Positions 25,789 through 35,291 of a stretch of DNA of 64,000 bases are shown in pieces; position 1 is the first letter of the stretch, and every line of letters begins with the position of its first letter. Origin of the DNA: Ruegeria sp. HKCCA6707 (lineage in GTDB: Bacteria; Pseudomonadota; Alphaproteobacteria; Rhodobacterales; Rhodobacteraceae). The notes under the pieces were generated by a model that saw only the letters and a list, made by a program, of their open reading frames with translations, had not been told where the DNA came from and made no database searches. The stretch lies in the NCBI RefSeq assembly GCF_013033515.1, contig NZ_WQEG01000001.1, forward strand, positions 372,001 through 436,000, in the 5' to 3' direction. Made by a program: the position numbers and the translations under genes.

Positions 25789-28611
25789 TCAGTTGCCGTC
25801 CTTCAGACCCATAAGCGCTGCGGCAAACGGGTTATCCGGATCAATGGCTTTTTCCTTCTTCGGAGGCCGCGATGAGAAGGACTTGGCACCCTGAGGTTTG
25901 CCACCCTTTTTGCCCTGCGGCTTGTTGCCCTGCGGTTTACCGCGCGGCTTACCCTTGCCCTGCCCCTGTTCGCGGCGCGGGCCGCGGTTTTGCTGGCGCT
26001 GACGTCCCCAGGTGAAGGTGTAGTATACCTCAACCTCGGGCTCCTCCGATGCAGGCTCGGCGGCCGTCTCAGAGGCTGGGGTAGCCTCAGCTGCCGCCTC
26101 GGTGCTGTCGGTGGCCTCGGCTGGCGCCTCGGCGGGTGCGGCGACCTCTGCCGGAGCGGCCTCGGGCGCTGGGGTTTCTTCGGCCACGGACTGCTCAGCC
26201 GCTTCAGTCGCAGGCTGTTCAACCGGCGCTGGCTTGAGTTTTTCGCGCTCACCGCGCTCTGCCTTGTAGCCCAGCCCCTGCATCAGGTCGGCAAATTGTT
26301 CCAGTGTCATGCCCGTTATCGACAACATGTCGGGTTTGGCTTCAAAACCGCCCCGGCTGTCTTCGGCGCGCAGCATATCGGCCAGTCGTTCCAGCATGTC
26401 GATGCGGATCGAACGGTCGCCGGCATCGCGATAGCCACACATGGTGTCGTAGCCCTGAGGCGCATCCTTGGCGACGGGTACGGTGACCAAACCCGGTGGC
26501 GGTGCTTCGGGGAATTCCTGCAGACCGCTGGAGAGAGCCCACAGAACCAGACGCAACCGCGTGGGCGCGGGTTTCAGCAGCAGCGGCATGAAGATGGTGA
26601 ACTGACCAAACCGAATGCCATGCTTGCGCAGCGCGCCACGGGCATCCTGATCAAGATCCTTGACCTCTTGCGCAACACCGGCGCGGGGCAGCACACCGAG
26701 CGCCTCGACCATGCGGAAGGCAAAGCCCTTGGCCAGACCGCTCAGTTCCTCATCGCGCGACAGGTTCAGCAGCGGCTCAAACAGTGCGGCCACCTTGCGG
26801 TCGATGAAATGCTGCAACCGGCGCTGCACTTTCTGTTCGACGTCAGGCCCTGCGGCCTCGTCCACAAACACTTCGACCATGGGCTTGAGCGGTTCCGCCC
26901 CGGCAACCAGTTTGCCGACGGCATATTCGCCCCACATCAGGCCGCCCTGATCGGTGAAATCAATTTCGGTATCGGGTGCATTATAGAAGCGGTCAGCGCG
27001 CAGATAGAATTGCGGCGCGAGGGCTTGCAAAGATGCCGATTTGAGCGCTTTCGCCTCGGTTCCCTGCGCAGCCTTGTCCGGAATAAACCGGAACCCTTCC
27101 AGACGACCGACGAATTCGCCTTCGACGGTCACTTCACCCTTGTCATTTACTTCGGCCAAAAGGGCCTCCTTCTGTTTGAGCCGGCGCAGCAACACGGATG
27201 TGCGCCGGTCCACAAATCGCTGAGTCAAACGTTCGTGAAGAGCGTCCGACAGCCTGTCTTCTACAATGCGCGTTTCCTCACGCCAATGGGATTCGTCACG
27301 AACCCAGCCGTTTCGTTGTGCAACATATGTCCATGTGCGAATATAAGCCAACCTTTTGGACAGTGCATCTATATCGCCATCGGTGCGATCGATCCGATGA
27401 ATCTGCCGCGCCATGAAGTCATCAGGGATGCATCCGCATTCGTGCAGGTGACCATAGATCACTTCGAGCAGATTGGCATGTTCGGCGTGGCTGATACCGC
27501 GAAAATCAGGGATTCGGCACACATCCCACAGCAAACGGACAGAAGGGCCGTCGCTGGCACGGGCCATAACCTCAGTCACTTGCGACAGGGATTTCAGTGC
27601 ATTCAGGTCATCAGCGGGGCGCGCCTTGATCAGGTGTTCGTTGTTAGGGCCAAGTTCGAGCGAGTCGATCAGCGCCTCAATCGATCCGAACCGTAAGGCG
27701 GCATTCCGCCAATTCAGCTTTTTCATCGGCGTAAAGCGGCTGTCCATGATTGCCTGCGCCAGTCCATCCTCCAACGGCGGCGCTTCACCAGTGACACCGA
27801 AGGTGCCATCGGACATGCCCCGCCCCGCGCGTCCGGCAATCTGAGCCAGTTCATTTGCGGCCAGAGGACGCATGCGACGACCGTCGAATTTGGTCAGAGA
27901 CGAAAAGGCAACGTGATTGACGTCCAGGTTTAGCCCCATGCCAATGGCATCCGTGGCCACCAGGTAGTCAACCTCGCCATTCTGGTAGAGATCGACCTGC
28001 GCATTCCGCGTGCGCGGGCTGAGCGCCCCCATGACCACTGCCGCCCCACCTTTTTGGCGGCGCAATAGCTCGGCGATGGCATAGACGTTTTCCACCGAAA
28101 ACCCGACAATCGCGCTGCGCGGCGGCATCCGGCTGATTTTCTTCGAGCCCGCATAAACAAGTTGCGACATCCGCTCGCGCCGCACGAATTGTGCCTCGGG
28201 CACAAGCGCGGCGATCGCCCCGCGCATCGTGTCCGAACCCAGAAAAAGGGTCTCATTGGTGCCACGGGACCGCAGCAAGCGGTCGGTAAAAACATGGCCG
28301 CGTTCGGGATCCGCACAAAGCTGGATTTCGTCGATAGCCACAAAATCTGCGCCCATACCTTCGGGCATCGCCTCGACCGTACAGACCCAATATTGGGTCC
28401 GTGGCGGCACGATGCGTTCTTCACCCGTGACCAGCGCCACCACCGAGGGGCCGCGAATAGCGACGATCTTGTCATACACCTCGCGCGCGAGCAGCCGCAG
28501 CGGCAGACCGATCACACCGGTGCGATGCCCCAGCATGCGTTCAATCGCGTAATGTGTTTTGCCTGTATTGGTCGGGCCAAGTACGGCCACTACCCGGGAA
28601 GACCCGCTCAC
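25789..28611 (-). CDS. Suv3-like ATP-dependent RNA/DNA helicase with basic low-complexity tail
   Basis: 940 residues. Motif I is GPTNTGKT (12-19), motif II is DEIQ (94-97) rather than DEAD, and motif VI is QIAGRAGRG near residue 260. This set is the Suv3 mitochondrial RNA degradosome helicase type. After the helicase core, about residue 770 onward is low complexity: an Ala/Glu/Pro-rich block, then a Lys/Gly/Gln/Pro-rich basic stretch that likely binds RNA. The S4 protein gene follows after 6 bases. Similar genes are often labelled simply helicase in this group. It probably acts in cytoplasmic RNA turnover, but its partner is unknown. Confidence 0.9.
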   Translation of the reverse strand: MSGSSRVVAVLGPTNTGKTHYAIERMLGHRTGVIGLPLRLLAREVYDKIVAIRGPSVVALVTGEERIVPPRTQYWVCTVEAMPEGMGADFVAIDEIQLCADPERGHVFTDRLLRSRGTNETLFLGSDTMRGAIAALVPEAQFVRRERMSQLVYAGSKKISRMPPRSAIVGFSVENVYAIAELLRRQKGGAAVVMGALSPRTRNAQVDLYQNGEVDYLVATDAIGMGLNLDVNHVAFSSLTKFDGRRMRPLAANELAQIAGRAGRGMSDGTFGVTGEAPPLEDGLAQAIMDSRFTPMKKLNWRNAALRFGSIEALIDSLELGPNNEHLIKARPADDLNALKSLSQVTEVMARASDGPSVRLLWDVCRIPDFRGISHAEHANLLEVIYGHLHECGCIPDDFMARQIHRIDRTDGDIDALSKRLAYIRTWTYVAQRNGWVRDESHWREETRIVEDRLSDALHERLTQRFVDRRTSVLLRRLKQKEALLAEVNDKGEVTVEGEFVGRLEGFRFIPDKAAQGTEAKALKSASLQALAPQFYLRADRFYNAPDTEIDFTDQGGLMWGEYAVGKLVAGAEPLKPMVEVFVDEAAGPDVEQKVQRRLQHFIDRKVAALFEPLLNLSRDEELSGLAKGFAFRMVEALGVLPRAGVAQEVKDLDQDARGALRKHGIRFGQFTIFMPLLLKPAPTRLRLVLWALSSGLQEFPEAPPPGLVTVPVAKDAPQGYDTMCGYRDAGDRSIRIDMLERLADMLRAEDSRGGFEAKPDMLSITGMTLEQFADLMQGLGYKAERGEREKLKPAPVEQPATEAAEQSVAEETPAPEAAPAEVAAPAEAPAEATDSTEAAAEATPASETAAEPASEEPEVEVYYTFTWGRQRQQNRGPRREQGQGKGKPRGKPQGNKPQGKKGGKPQGAKSFSSRPPKKEKAIDPDNPFAAALMGLKDGN

Positions 28612-28634
28612 CTTTGCCCCCTGCGCTTTATTCT

Positions 28635-29204
28635 TTACAGCGACTGGCCTTCAACCTGAGGCTTCAGACGATTCACGGCATTGGTTACTTCTTCGTGATG
28701 GGGATGTATAGCCAAGGCGCGGTTATAGGCATCCAGAGCCTGTTGCGGCATTTCGACAATCTCGAAGATCAGCCCAAGACCATAGAGCGCCTCGTAGTTG
28801 TTGGGGTTCAATGTCAACGCATACTCAAGATCTGCAACGGCCATACCGAATCTGTCGATTCCAAAAAACGCCGAAGCGCGTGCGTGCCATCCTTCGGCGA
28901 ACTCGGGCGCGTGATCTGTCAGAGCGGTGAGATGATCTATCGCAGCTTCTGCATCTCCCTCGTCCAGCGCCTCGCGGCCGCGTTCCAGCAGCAGATCGGC
29001 GGATGCAGATCCCGATTGTGACCAAAGCGCCTGCAATTGCCGATCAATATTGACCGCCTGTTCGGGCGTAGATTGCGACAATTGTTCCAACAATGCCGCC
29101 TCATCGCGCAAATCCGCTTCCTGCGCAATGCAAGTAGAGGAATACATGACTAGGACAACGAATGCCGCAACGGTACCTTTGAGTTTGTGTGTTGCAATAC
29201 CCAT
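28635..29204 (-). CDS. Secreted TPR-repeat protein
   Basis: 189 residues from ATG 29204; a longer frame starts 13 codons earlier and would put charged residues ahead of the signal peptide. A signal sequence (KGTVAAFVVLVMYSSTCIAQ) is followed by three to four tetratricopeptide repeats, for example PEFAEGWHARASAFFGIDRF and ALYGLGLIFEIVEMPQQALD. It is probably a periplasmic scaffold. It is divergent from the SCP2 gene with about 70 bases between. Confidence 0.83.
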   Translation of the reverse strand: MGIATHKLKGTVAAFVVLVMYSSTCIAQEADLRDEAALLEQLSQSTPEQAVNIDRQLQALWSQSGSASADLLLERGREALDEGDAEAAIDHLTALTDHAPEFAEGWHARASAFFGIDRFGMAVADLEYALTLNPNNYEALYGLGLIFEIVEMPQQALDAYNRALAIHPHHEEVTNAVNRLKPQVEGQSL

Positions 29205-29273
29205 AACAATGGTCAGTGTAGCGTTGCGACCGCGGATGTCCATTCACGGCGCACAAACAAAATGAGGAAGACC

Positions 29274-29564
29274 ATGAGCGACATTCTTGAAAAAGCCGCA
29301 GCCGCGTTGAACGAAAAACTGTCGGGCGGCGATTTCGACGCCTCTGCCAAGTTCGCCATCGAAGGCGAAGGCGCAATCGTTCTGGATGCCAGCGGCGCCC
29401 GCGTGAGCGATGACGAGGCCGATGTGACCCTCAGCGCGGACGCGGAAACCTTCCAAGAAATCCTGTCTGGCGAGTTGAACCCGACCGGCGCATTCATGTC
29501 CGGCAAGCTTAGCGTGGATGGCGATATGGGTATCGCGATGAAGCTGGCTTCGGTGCTGGCCTGA
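29274..29564 (+). CDS. SCP2 sterol-binding-domain protein
   Basis: 96 residues from ATG 29274, with a GAGGAAG ribosome site; an earlier in-frame start is unlikely. It is a single SCP2 lipid-binding domain (KFAIEGEGAIVLDASG, DADVTLSADAETF-like strand, LSVDGDMGIAMKLASVL). Such small proteins bind fatty acyl or sterol-like lipids in the cytoplasm. The next gene begins on its last base, so they are translationally coupled and may act on the same lipid. Confidence 0.9.
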   Translation: MSDILEKAAAALNEKLSGGDFDASAKFAIEGEGAIVLDASGARVSDDEADVTLSADAETFQEILSGELNPTGAFMSGKLSVDGDMGIAMKLASVLA

Positions 29565-30547
29565 TGATATCGTCGCCGGCCCCTCTTTATGAAGACGTGG
29601 CCGGCGGTCCGGCCGGTGGTAAGGCCCATTGGCTGACAACCGCGGACGAGACCCGCATTCGCGTCGGGCATTGGCTGCCTGAACAAGACGCGATCGGGAC
29701 GGTTCTTCTATTCCCCGGACGCACTGAATATATCGAGAAATATGGCGACGCCGCCGGGGAATTCATTGATCGGGGCTTTGCCGTGCTGGCCATCGACTGG
29801 CGAGGTCAGGGAATGGCTGACCGCCTGCTAGATGACCCTCGCAAAGGCCATGTTGCGGATTTCACCGATTACCAGCACGACGTGCGTGCGGCTTTGGAAA
29901 TGGCAGAGCAACTGGATCTGCCAAAACCCTGGCATGTCCTGGGGCATTCCATGGGGGGTGCTATCGGACTGCGGGCCGTGCTTGAGAATGACAGTTTTGC
30001 CTCTTGCGCCTTTACCGGGCCAATGTGGGGCATCTACTTTTCGCCCATCATGAAGCCACTCAGCTGGATGACAGCCTATTGGGGCCCGCGTTTTGGCCTG
30101 GGCGAGAAAACACCGCCGACCACGTCTTTGGAAAGCTATGTCATGACCGCGCCGTTCGAAGGCAATGTTCTGACCCGTGATCCGGACATGTTCCAGATGA
30201 TGAAAGACCAGTTGACCGCATATCCGGACCTGGCCTTGGGGGCGCCGTCAACCATTTGGCTGCGCGAGGCACTTGATGAATGCAGTTGGTTGATGGAGCA
30301 AAATGCACCCGACACTCCCTGCCTGACCTATCTGGGGTCACACGAGCAGATCGTGGACCGTTACGCGATCAGAACGCGCATGGCCAACTGGCCCAAGGGC
30401 AAGCTGGTGGAAATCCCCGATGGTGAACACGAAGTCCTGATGGAGGCTCCTGACGTTCGGGGCCCTGTCTTTGACGCCTTGGCCACGCATTTCCAAACTG
30501 CGCTGTCAATGAAAGCGGGAAGCCCCTGCAACCGAAAAAGGTCCTGA
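29564..30547 (+). CDS. Alpha/beta-hydrolase, lysophospholipase/monoglyceride lipase type
   Basis: 327 residues. Its ATG overlaps the SCP2 stop by one base. The nucleophile elbow is GHSMGG near residue 128, preceded by IDWRGQGMADRLL and the oxyanion region FPGRTEY. A late Asp/His pair (LGSHEQIVDRYA, DGEHEVLME) completes the triad. The family includes S33-like lysophospholipases and is consistent with lipid turnover alongside the SCP2 protein. It has no signal peptide. Confidence 0.88.
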   Translation: MISSPAPLYEDVAGGPAGGKAHWLTTADETRIRVGHWLPEQDAIGTVLLFPGRTEYIEKYGDAAGEFIDRGFAVLAIDWRGQGMADRLLDDPRKGHVADFTDYQHDVRAALEMAEQLDLPKPWHVLGHSMGGAIGLRAVLENDSFASCAFTGPMWGIYFSPIMKPLSWMTAYWGPRFGLGEKTPPTTSLESYVMTAPFEGNVLTRDPDMFQMMKDQLTAYPDLALGAPSTIWLREALDECSWLMEQNAPDTPCLTYLGSHEQIVDRYAIRTRMANWPKGKLVEIPDGEHEVLMEAPDVRGPVFDALATHFQTALSMKAGSPCNRKRS

Positions 30548-30629
30548 ACCACACAGCTTTGTCACACCGCTTGTGATCTACAGCTCACGCGCCTAGATGT
30601 TGGCAAAAGATGCTAATCCGAGGTGATCC

Positions 30630-32450
30630 ATGCGCGACCTTCCCTTCCCCGTCCGTGACGCAAATGCCGGTGGCGGCTCTGACAATCTGGGCAACCTGCC
30701 GGAATGGGATCTGACCGATCTCTATACGTCGGAAGACGCGCCCGAACTGTCGCGCGATCTGGATTGGTTGGAACAGGAATGCGCCGCCTTTGCCACCGAT
30801 TACGAAGGCAAGCTGGCGGAACTGGACGCCGCAGGTTTGCTGACCTGCGTGACGCGCAATGAAAAGATCAATGGCATCACCGGGCGCATCATGTCCTTTG
30901 CGGGGCTGCGATACTATCAGCTGACCACCGACGCGGACCGCGCCAAATTCCTGTCTGACATGCAGGAAAAGATCACCGTTTTCACCACGCCGCTGGTTTT
31001 CTTCACGCTGGAGATCAACCGCATCGACGATGACGCACTCAATGCGCATTTCGACGCCAATGCTGATCTGGCCCGGTATGAGCCCGTATTCCGCCGCATC
31101 CGTGCGATGAAACCCTATCAGCTGTCGGATGAGCTTGAGAAATTTCTGCACGATCTGGGTGTTGTCGGTGACGCGTGGGAGCGTTTGTTCGACGAAACGA
31201 TCGCGGGTCTGAGTTTCACGGTGGACGGCCAAGAACTGAATATCGAAGGCACGCTGAACCTGCTGACCGAACAGGATCGCGCCAAACGCGAGGCCGCCGC
31301 GCGCGAGTTGGCCAGCGTCTTTCAGGACAATATCAAAACCTTCGCCCGGGTGCACAACACACAGGCCAAAGAAAAGGAAATCGTTGATCGCTGGCGCAAC
31401 ATGCCGACCGCGCAGACCGGTCGCCATTTGTCAAACGATGTCGAACCCGAAGTGGTCGAAGCGCTGCGCGAGGCCGTTGTTGCGGCCTATCCCAAGCTAA
31501 GCCATCGATATTACGAGTTGAAGCGCAAATGGCTGGGGCTGGACGTGATGCAGGTCTGGGACCGCAACGCGCCCCTGCCGATGGAAGACACCCGCATTGT
31601 GGGCTGGGACGAGGCCGAGAAAACGGTCATGGACGCCTATACCGCGTTTGACCCGCGCATGGGCGAGCTTGCGGCGCCGTTCTTTTCCAAAGGTTGGATC
31701 GACGCCGCCGTCAAGCCCGGCAAAGCGCCCGGCGCCTTTGCCCATCCCACCGTCACCGATGTGCACCCCTATGTGATGCTCAACTATCTGGGTAAACCCC
31801 GCGATGTGATGACTCTGGCGCATGAGCTGGGCCACGGCGTGCATCAGGTGCTGGCCGCAGGCCAAGGTGAGATGCTGTCCTCAACGCCACTGACCCTGGC
31901 CGAAACCGCCTCGGTCTTTGGTGAGATGCTGACTTTCCGCAAGATGCTGGATCAGGCTGAGACACCGGAGCAGCGCAAGGTGCTGCTGGCGGGCAAGGTC
32001 GAGGATATGATCAACACCGTCGTGCGCCAGATCGCGTTCTACGATTTTGAATGCAAGCTGCACGCCGCCCGGCGTGAGGGCGAGTTGACCCCCGATGACA
32101 TCAACGCCCTGTGGATGAGCGTTCAGGCCGAAAGCCTTGGCCCGGCATTTGAATTCATGGAAGGCTACGAAACCTTCTGGGCCTATATACCCCATTTCGT
32201 CCACTCGCCCTTCTATGTCTATGCCTATGCCTTCGGCGACGGGTTGGTGAACGCGCTTTATTCGGTTTACGAGACAGGCTCGGACGGGTTCGAAGACAAA
32301 TATTTCGACATGCTGCGCGCAGGTGGGTCGATGCATCACTCCGAACTGCTGGCCCCCTTCGGCCTGGACGCCAGCGACCCCAAGTTCTGGGACAAAGGCC
32401 TGTCGATGATCTCGGGCTTCATCGACGAGTTGGAAGCGTTGGAGGGGTGA
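30630..32450 (+). CDS. pepF: Oligoendopeptidase F (M3 metallopeptidase)
   Basis: 606 residues, full length for PepF. The zinc site HELGH is near residue 397 in LAHELGHGVHQ, with the third ligand glutamate in LAETASVFGEML about 25 residues on. The N-terminal helical domain (WDLTDLYTSEDAPEL) is typical. It is a cytoplasmic enzyme that degrades short peptides. The following GNAT gene begins at a GTG overlapping its stop by 4 bases. Confidence 0.94.
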   Translation: MRDLPFPVRDANAGGGSDNLGNLPEWDLTDLYTSEDAPELSRDLDWLEQECAAFATDYEGKLAELDAAGLLTCVTRNEKINGITGRIMSFAGLRYYQLTTDADRAKFLSDMQEKITVFTTPLVFFTLEINRIDDDALNAHFDANADLARYEPVFRRIRAMKPYQLSDELEKFLHDLGVVGDAWERLFDETIAGLSFTVDGQELNIEGTLNLLTEQDRAKREAAARELASVFQDNIKTFARVHNTQAKEKEIVDRWRNMPTAQTGRHLSNDVEPEVVEALREAVVAAYPKLSHRYYELKRKWLGLDVMQVWDRNAPLPMEDTRIVGWDEAEKTVMDAYTAFDPRMGELAAPFFSKGWIDAAVKPGKAPGAFAHPTVTDVHPYVMLNYLGKPRDVMTLAHELGHGVHQVLAAGQGEMLSSTPLTLAETASVFGEMLTFRKMLDQAETPEQRKVLLAGKVEDMINTVVRQIAFYDFECKLHAARREGELTPDDINALWMSVQAESLGPAFEFMEGYETFWAYIPHFVHSPFYVYAYAFGDGLVNALYSVYETGSDGFEDKYFDMLRAGGSMHHSELLAPFGLDASDPKFWDKGLSMISGFIDELEALEG

Positions 32451-32932
32451 TCACCCTCCACCCGCTGGACCGTGATAACGCGGATCAGGTCGCGAACATC
32501 CGATTGCGGCCTGATCAGTTGAAATTCGCTGGCACAGTGGCCGAAGCTCTGGCCGAACCAGCGGATCGTTTCGATCTGCATCAGATCAACGCCCATGGGC
32601 GGGCGATCGGCCTGTTTAAAATCGATCGCGCCTATGGCACAGATTACCCGTTCGCATCGAAAAAAGATTTGGGCCTGAGGGCCGTTATTCTGGACCATCG
32701 TGTTCAAGGCAAAGGCTATGGGACCACCGCGATGCAGGCGCTACGGACCTATTTACCGGGGCTCTACCCGCGGGCAAAAACTCTATATCTGACGGTCAAC
32801 CTTGCGAACCCCGCGGCCATTGCGGTCTATCGCAAAGCAGGGTTTGTCGACACTGGCGATATTTGGCCACACGGCGATGCGGGCCAGCAGCATATTCTGT
32901 CGCTTGCGTTGCGGGCGCAGGCACGATGCTGA
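32447..32932 (+). CDS. GNAT-family N-acetyltransferase
   Basis: 161 residues from GTG 32447 (GTGA overlap with pepF). It has the acetyl-CoA binding segment HRVQGKGYGTTAMQALRTYL and the closing NPAAIAVYRKAGFVDTGD motif, a typical Rim-like GNAT with the conserved NxxAIxxYxKxGF signature. Coupling to an oligopeptidase suggests, but does not prove, action on a peptide or amino acid product. Confidence 0.87.
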   Translation: MITLHPLDRDNADQVANIRLRPDQLKFAGTVAEALAEPADRFDLHQINAHGRAIGLFKIDRAYGTDYPFASKKDLGLRAVILDHRVQGKGYGTTAMQALRTYLPGLYPRAKTLYLTVNLANPAAIAVYRKAGFVDTGDIWPHGDAGQQHILSLALRAQARC

Positions 32933-32934
32933 AC

Positions 32935-33831
32935 TCAACCGTTGCTTTTCTTCAGGGAAGTCAAAAAGATCGCGCCGACAATTAAAGCGGCGCCAATGAT
33001 TTCAAGCAATGTGATTGTTGCCCCAAGAAAGATTGCGGAATTGACAAACGTAAAAACAACAGAGGCCGCAAAAAGAAGTGTTGCGGTCAGGGTTGAGACC
33101 CGCGCTGCGGCCTCGTACCAGAAATAATAGGCCATCGCAGTGGGCAGAATGCCCAGCAGAAACAGGAAGACCCAATCCTCAGCGGAGGGCATCTGCAGCG
33201 AGAACACCGCGAGCGGCATAAGCAAGATGCCCGAACACAGGAATATCCCAAACAGAAAGTTGAGCCGCTCGGTCGTAGTCTGAGAGGATTGCATCGCCCG
33301 ACTGCTGGTGATCAGAAAGACCGCCCAACTCAGACCTGCTCCGATTTCCAGAAGGTCCCCGAACAAAGGATCTCCTCCGCCTTCGATATCCCGAAAGACC
33401 GTGAGGAAGACACCGAATATGGCCAAAGCCGTCGCGAGAACCTCGGTTCTACCGACAGAGGCATTGGCGAAGAAATACAGAAAGACCAGCACAAAGAAAG
33501 GCGCGGTGTTTTCCAGCACCATCGCGTTCGCCGCACCCGTATATTCCAGCCCGATGTGAAACAGGATGTAGTTCACAACGGTTGCCAGAGCAGCCAATCG
33601 GAAGTTCCAATCCCGAAGCTTAACCGACGGGCGCGCGCGCATCAGACGCAGCATTCCATAAATCGCAAGCGCTGCAATGAATAAACGCATAACAGCAATC
33701 TGCAAGCCGCCGAGATCACTTGTCAGAAACCGTACGATGACGCTGTGTGTGCCCCACAGAAAGGCCGCCAGGAAACCAAACACCAATCCGTTCTGCATCC
33801 AACGCACGGGCTTGTGCTGGGTCTCGCGCAT
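32935..33831 (-). CDS. EamA/DMT-family transporter
   Basis: 298 residues with about ten membrane segments in two EamA repeats, starting GFLAAFLWGTHSVIVRFL and containing ANAMVLENTAPFFVLVF in the first repeat. It converges with the GNAT gene, the stops being 2 bases apart. It is probably a metabolite exporter. No local regulator or substrate clue is visible. Confidence 0.9.
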   Translation of the reverse strand: MRETQHKPVRWMQNGLVFGFLAAFLWGTHSVIVRFLTSDLGGLQIAVMRLFIAALAIYGMLRLMRARPSVKLRDWNFRLAALATVVNYILFHIGLEYTGAANAMVLENTAPFFVLVFLYFFANASVGRTEVLATALAIFGVFLTVFRDIEGGGDPLFGDLLEIGAGLSWAVFLITSSRAMQSSQTTTERLNFLFGIFLCSGILLMPLAVFSLQMPSAEDWVFLFLLGILPTAMAYYFWYEAAARVSTLTATLLFAASVVFTFVNSAIFLGATITLLEIIGAALIVGAIFLTSLKKSNG

Positions 33832-33842
33832 CTACAACTGGC

Positions 33843-34112
33843 CTATTTCAACTGACTGTCTTTCGACCCGCGCCGATTTATGCCGCCGCGCGTTTTGAAA
33901 CTGCTGTCTCGATCCTGCTGACAATCGAGGCACAGCTTTACACCAGGCATCGCTTGCCTGCGTTTTTCTGGGATCGGTTCTTCGCATTCGGCGCAATGGG
34001 TCAGGCTTTCGCCCACAGGTCGCTTTTGCGCCTGCATGCGCGCAAGCTCATCGCTGATTGAGGCCTCGATCTGTTCGCTTACCGCACCATCACGTGCCCA
34101 GCCACCAGCCAT
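33843..34112 (-). CDS. DksA/TraR-type C4 zinc-finger protein
   Basis: 89 residues. A short N-terminal helix is followed by a four-cysteine zinc finger, C40/C43 (HCAECEEPIPEKRR) and C61/C64 (LCLDCQQ), as in the TraR/DksA family. The length is near TraR rather than DksA, so the coiled-coil tip that enters the polymerase channel is short or missing. It lies 11 bases upstream of the DMT gene on the same strand. A polymerase-modulating role is inferred. Confidence 0.87.
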   Translation of the reverse strand: MAGGWARDGAVSEQIEASISDELARMQAQKRPVGESLTHCAECEEPIPEKRRQAMPGVKLCLDCQQDRDSSFKTRGGINRRGSKDSQLK

Positions 34113-34176
34113 GATCCCTCTCCTGATTGGGTGGGCAACAGGTTAGTCCTGCGCCCGCCCTTTTGGCAAGATCGGG

Positions 34177-35151
34177 TCAGAGCGTTTCGGCGTTGGCAAA
34201 CACCTGATCGATCATGGCCTGGGTCCCGCGCGAAAACTCCAACGGGCACGGATAGTCGACCCTGTCGCGCACCGACCGGCAAAAGGCCTCGACCTGCAGC
34301 TTGTAGTGATCATCGCCGGGGAACCGGGTGATTTGCACTTCCAGGCCTGGACGATGCAGCTCAACCCGAGCCTCACCAAAGACGCGGGCATTGAACGGGG
34401 CGGTCAGGCGGATCACCCCGCCCTCTCCATGGAACTCCATCCATTGATTGGGATGCAGCCGGGTGGAGACATAGCTGGAATACGTAAACCCGGGGAAGCG
34501 TGCGTTGATCTCGGTAAAGACGTCGACGCCGTTTTCCCACCGAATCTGAGAGCGCACGGTCTCGGGCTCTTGCCCGGTGACAAAGCGCGTGGACCCGATC
34601 ACATAGACCCCGATATCACGCAGCCCGCCGCCGCCGGTTTCGGCGCGGTTGCGGATATTTGTCGTGTCTTCACGATTGTCGAACGAAAACGCGCCATTGA
34701 CGTGCAGCAGCTTACCGATCGCACCATCGTGCACCAGTTTGCGGGCCAGTTGCCATTGCGGGTGATGTACGATCATATAGGCTTCGGCCGCCAACAGGCC
34801 GGTCTCATCACGCATCGCGATCAACTGGTCGAACTCTTCGGCCCGCATCGTCATCGGCTTTTCGCACAGCACATGCTTGCCCGCTTGCAGCGCCTTCAAG
34901 CTCCATTCCACGTGCAAATGGTTGGGCAACGGGACATAAACCGCATCAATCTGCGGGTCGGCAAGCAGCGCATCATAACTGTCATGGACGTTCAGATCCG
35001 GGCAGAACTCTTGAAACGGAGCCGCCTTGGCCTGATCGGATGTGGCAAGTGCCGCAAGGCGGGCACCGTTTGCTGCGTGGATGGCAGGTCCCATATACTG
35101 ACGCGCAAATTTTGCGGCCCCCAGAATGCCCCACTGAACCGGTTTCTGCAT
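34177..35151 (-). CDS. Gfo/Idh/MocA-family NAD(P)-dependent oxidoreductase
   Basis: 324 residues from ATG 35151 (MQKPVQWGILGAAKFA); the frame extends further upstream without a better start. The Rossmann motif GILGAAKFARQYMGPAI lies at the N-terminus, and the family's EKPMT motif (VLCEKPMTMRAEEF) contains the conserved lysine. Members oxidise or reduce sugars and cyclitols. Substrate is not evident, as there is no sugar operon around it. Confidence 0.9.
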   Translation of the reverse strand: MQKPVQWGILGAAKFARQYMGPAIHAANGARLAALATSDQAKAAPFQEFCPDLNVHDSYDALLADPQIDAVYVPLPNHLHVEWSLKALQAGKHVLCEKPMTMRAEEFDQLIAMRDETGLLAAEAYMIVHHPQWQLARKLVHDGAIGKLLHVNGAFSFDNREDTTNIRNRAETGGGGLRDIGVYVIGSTRFVTGQEPETVRSQIRWENGVDVFTEINARFPGFTYSSYVSTRLHPNQWMEFHGEGGVIRLTAPFNARVFGEARVELHRPGLEVQITRFPGDDHYKLQVEAFCRSVRDRVDYPCPLEFSRGTQAMIDQVFANAETL

Positions 35152-35244
35152 CTTTCTCCTCCCACGACCTGTTAGCGCCACCAACTTGGTCACCCCTATC
35201 ACCGCGCAACCGGCCTGTCATGTCACTGATCGCAAATACCAAAC

Positions 35245-35275
35245 AAAAAAGACCGGCCGCATGGACCGGTCTTTT
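35245..35275 (-). terminator. Rho-independent terminator of rpoH
   Basis: On the minus strand, GACCGG-TC pairs with GGCCGGTC around a CATGC loop and runs into TTTTTTG. It lies 17 bases past the rpoH stop. Confidence 0.82.
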
Positions 35276-35291
35276 ACAAGCTTTGGGTTGG

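Noticed and set aside
25990..27696. 568-residue plus-strand ORF opposite the Suv3-like helicase
   Set aside because: A shadow frame of the helicase. Its composition follows the complementary codons, no domain is seen, and the real gene on the other strand has all helicase motifs.
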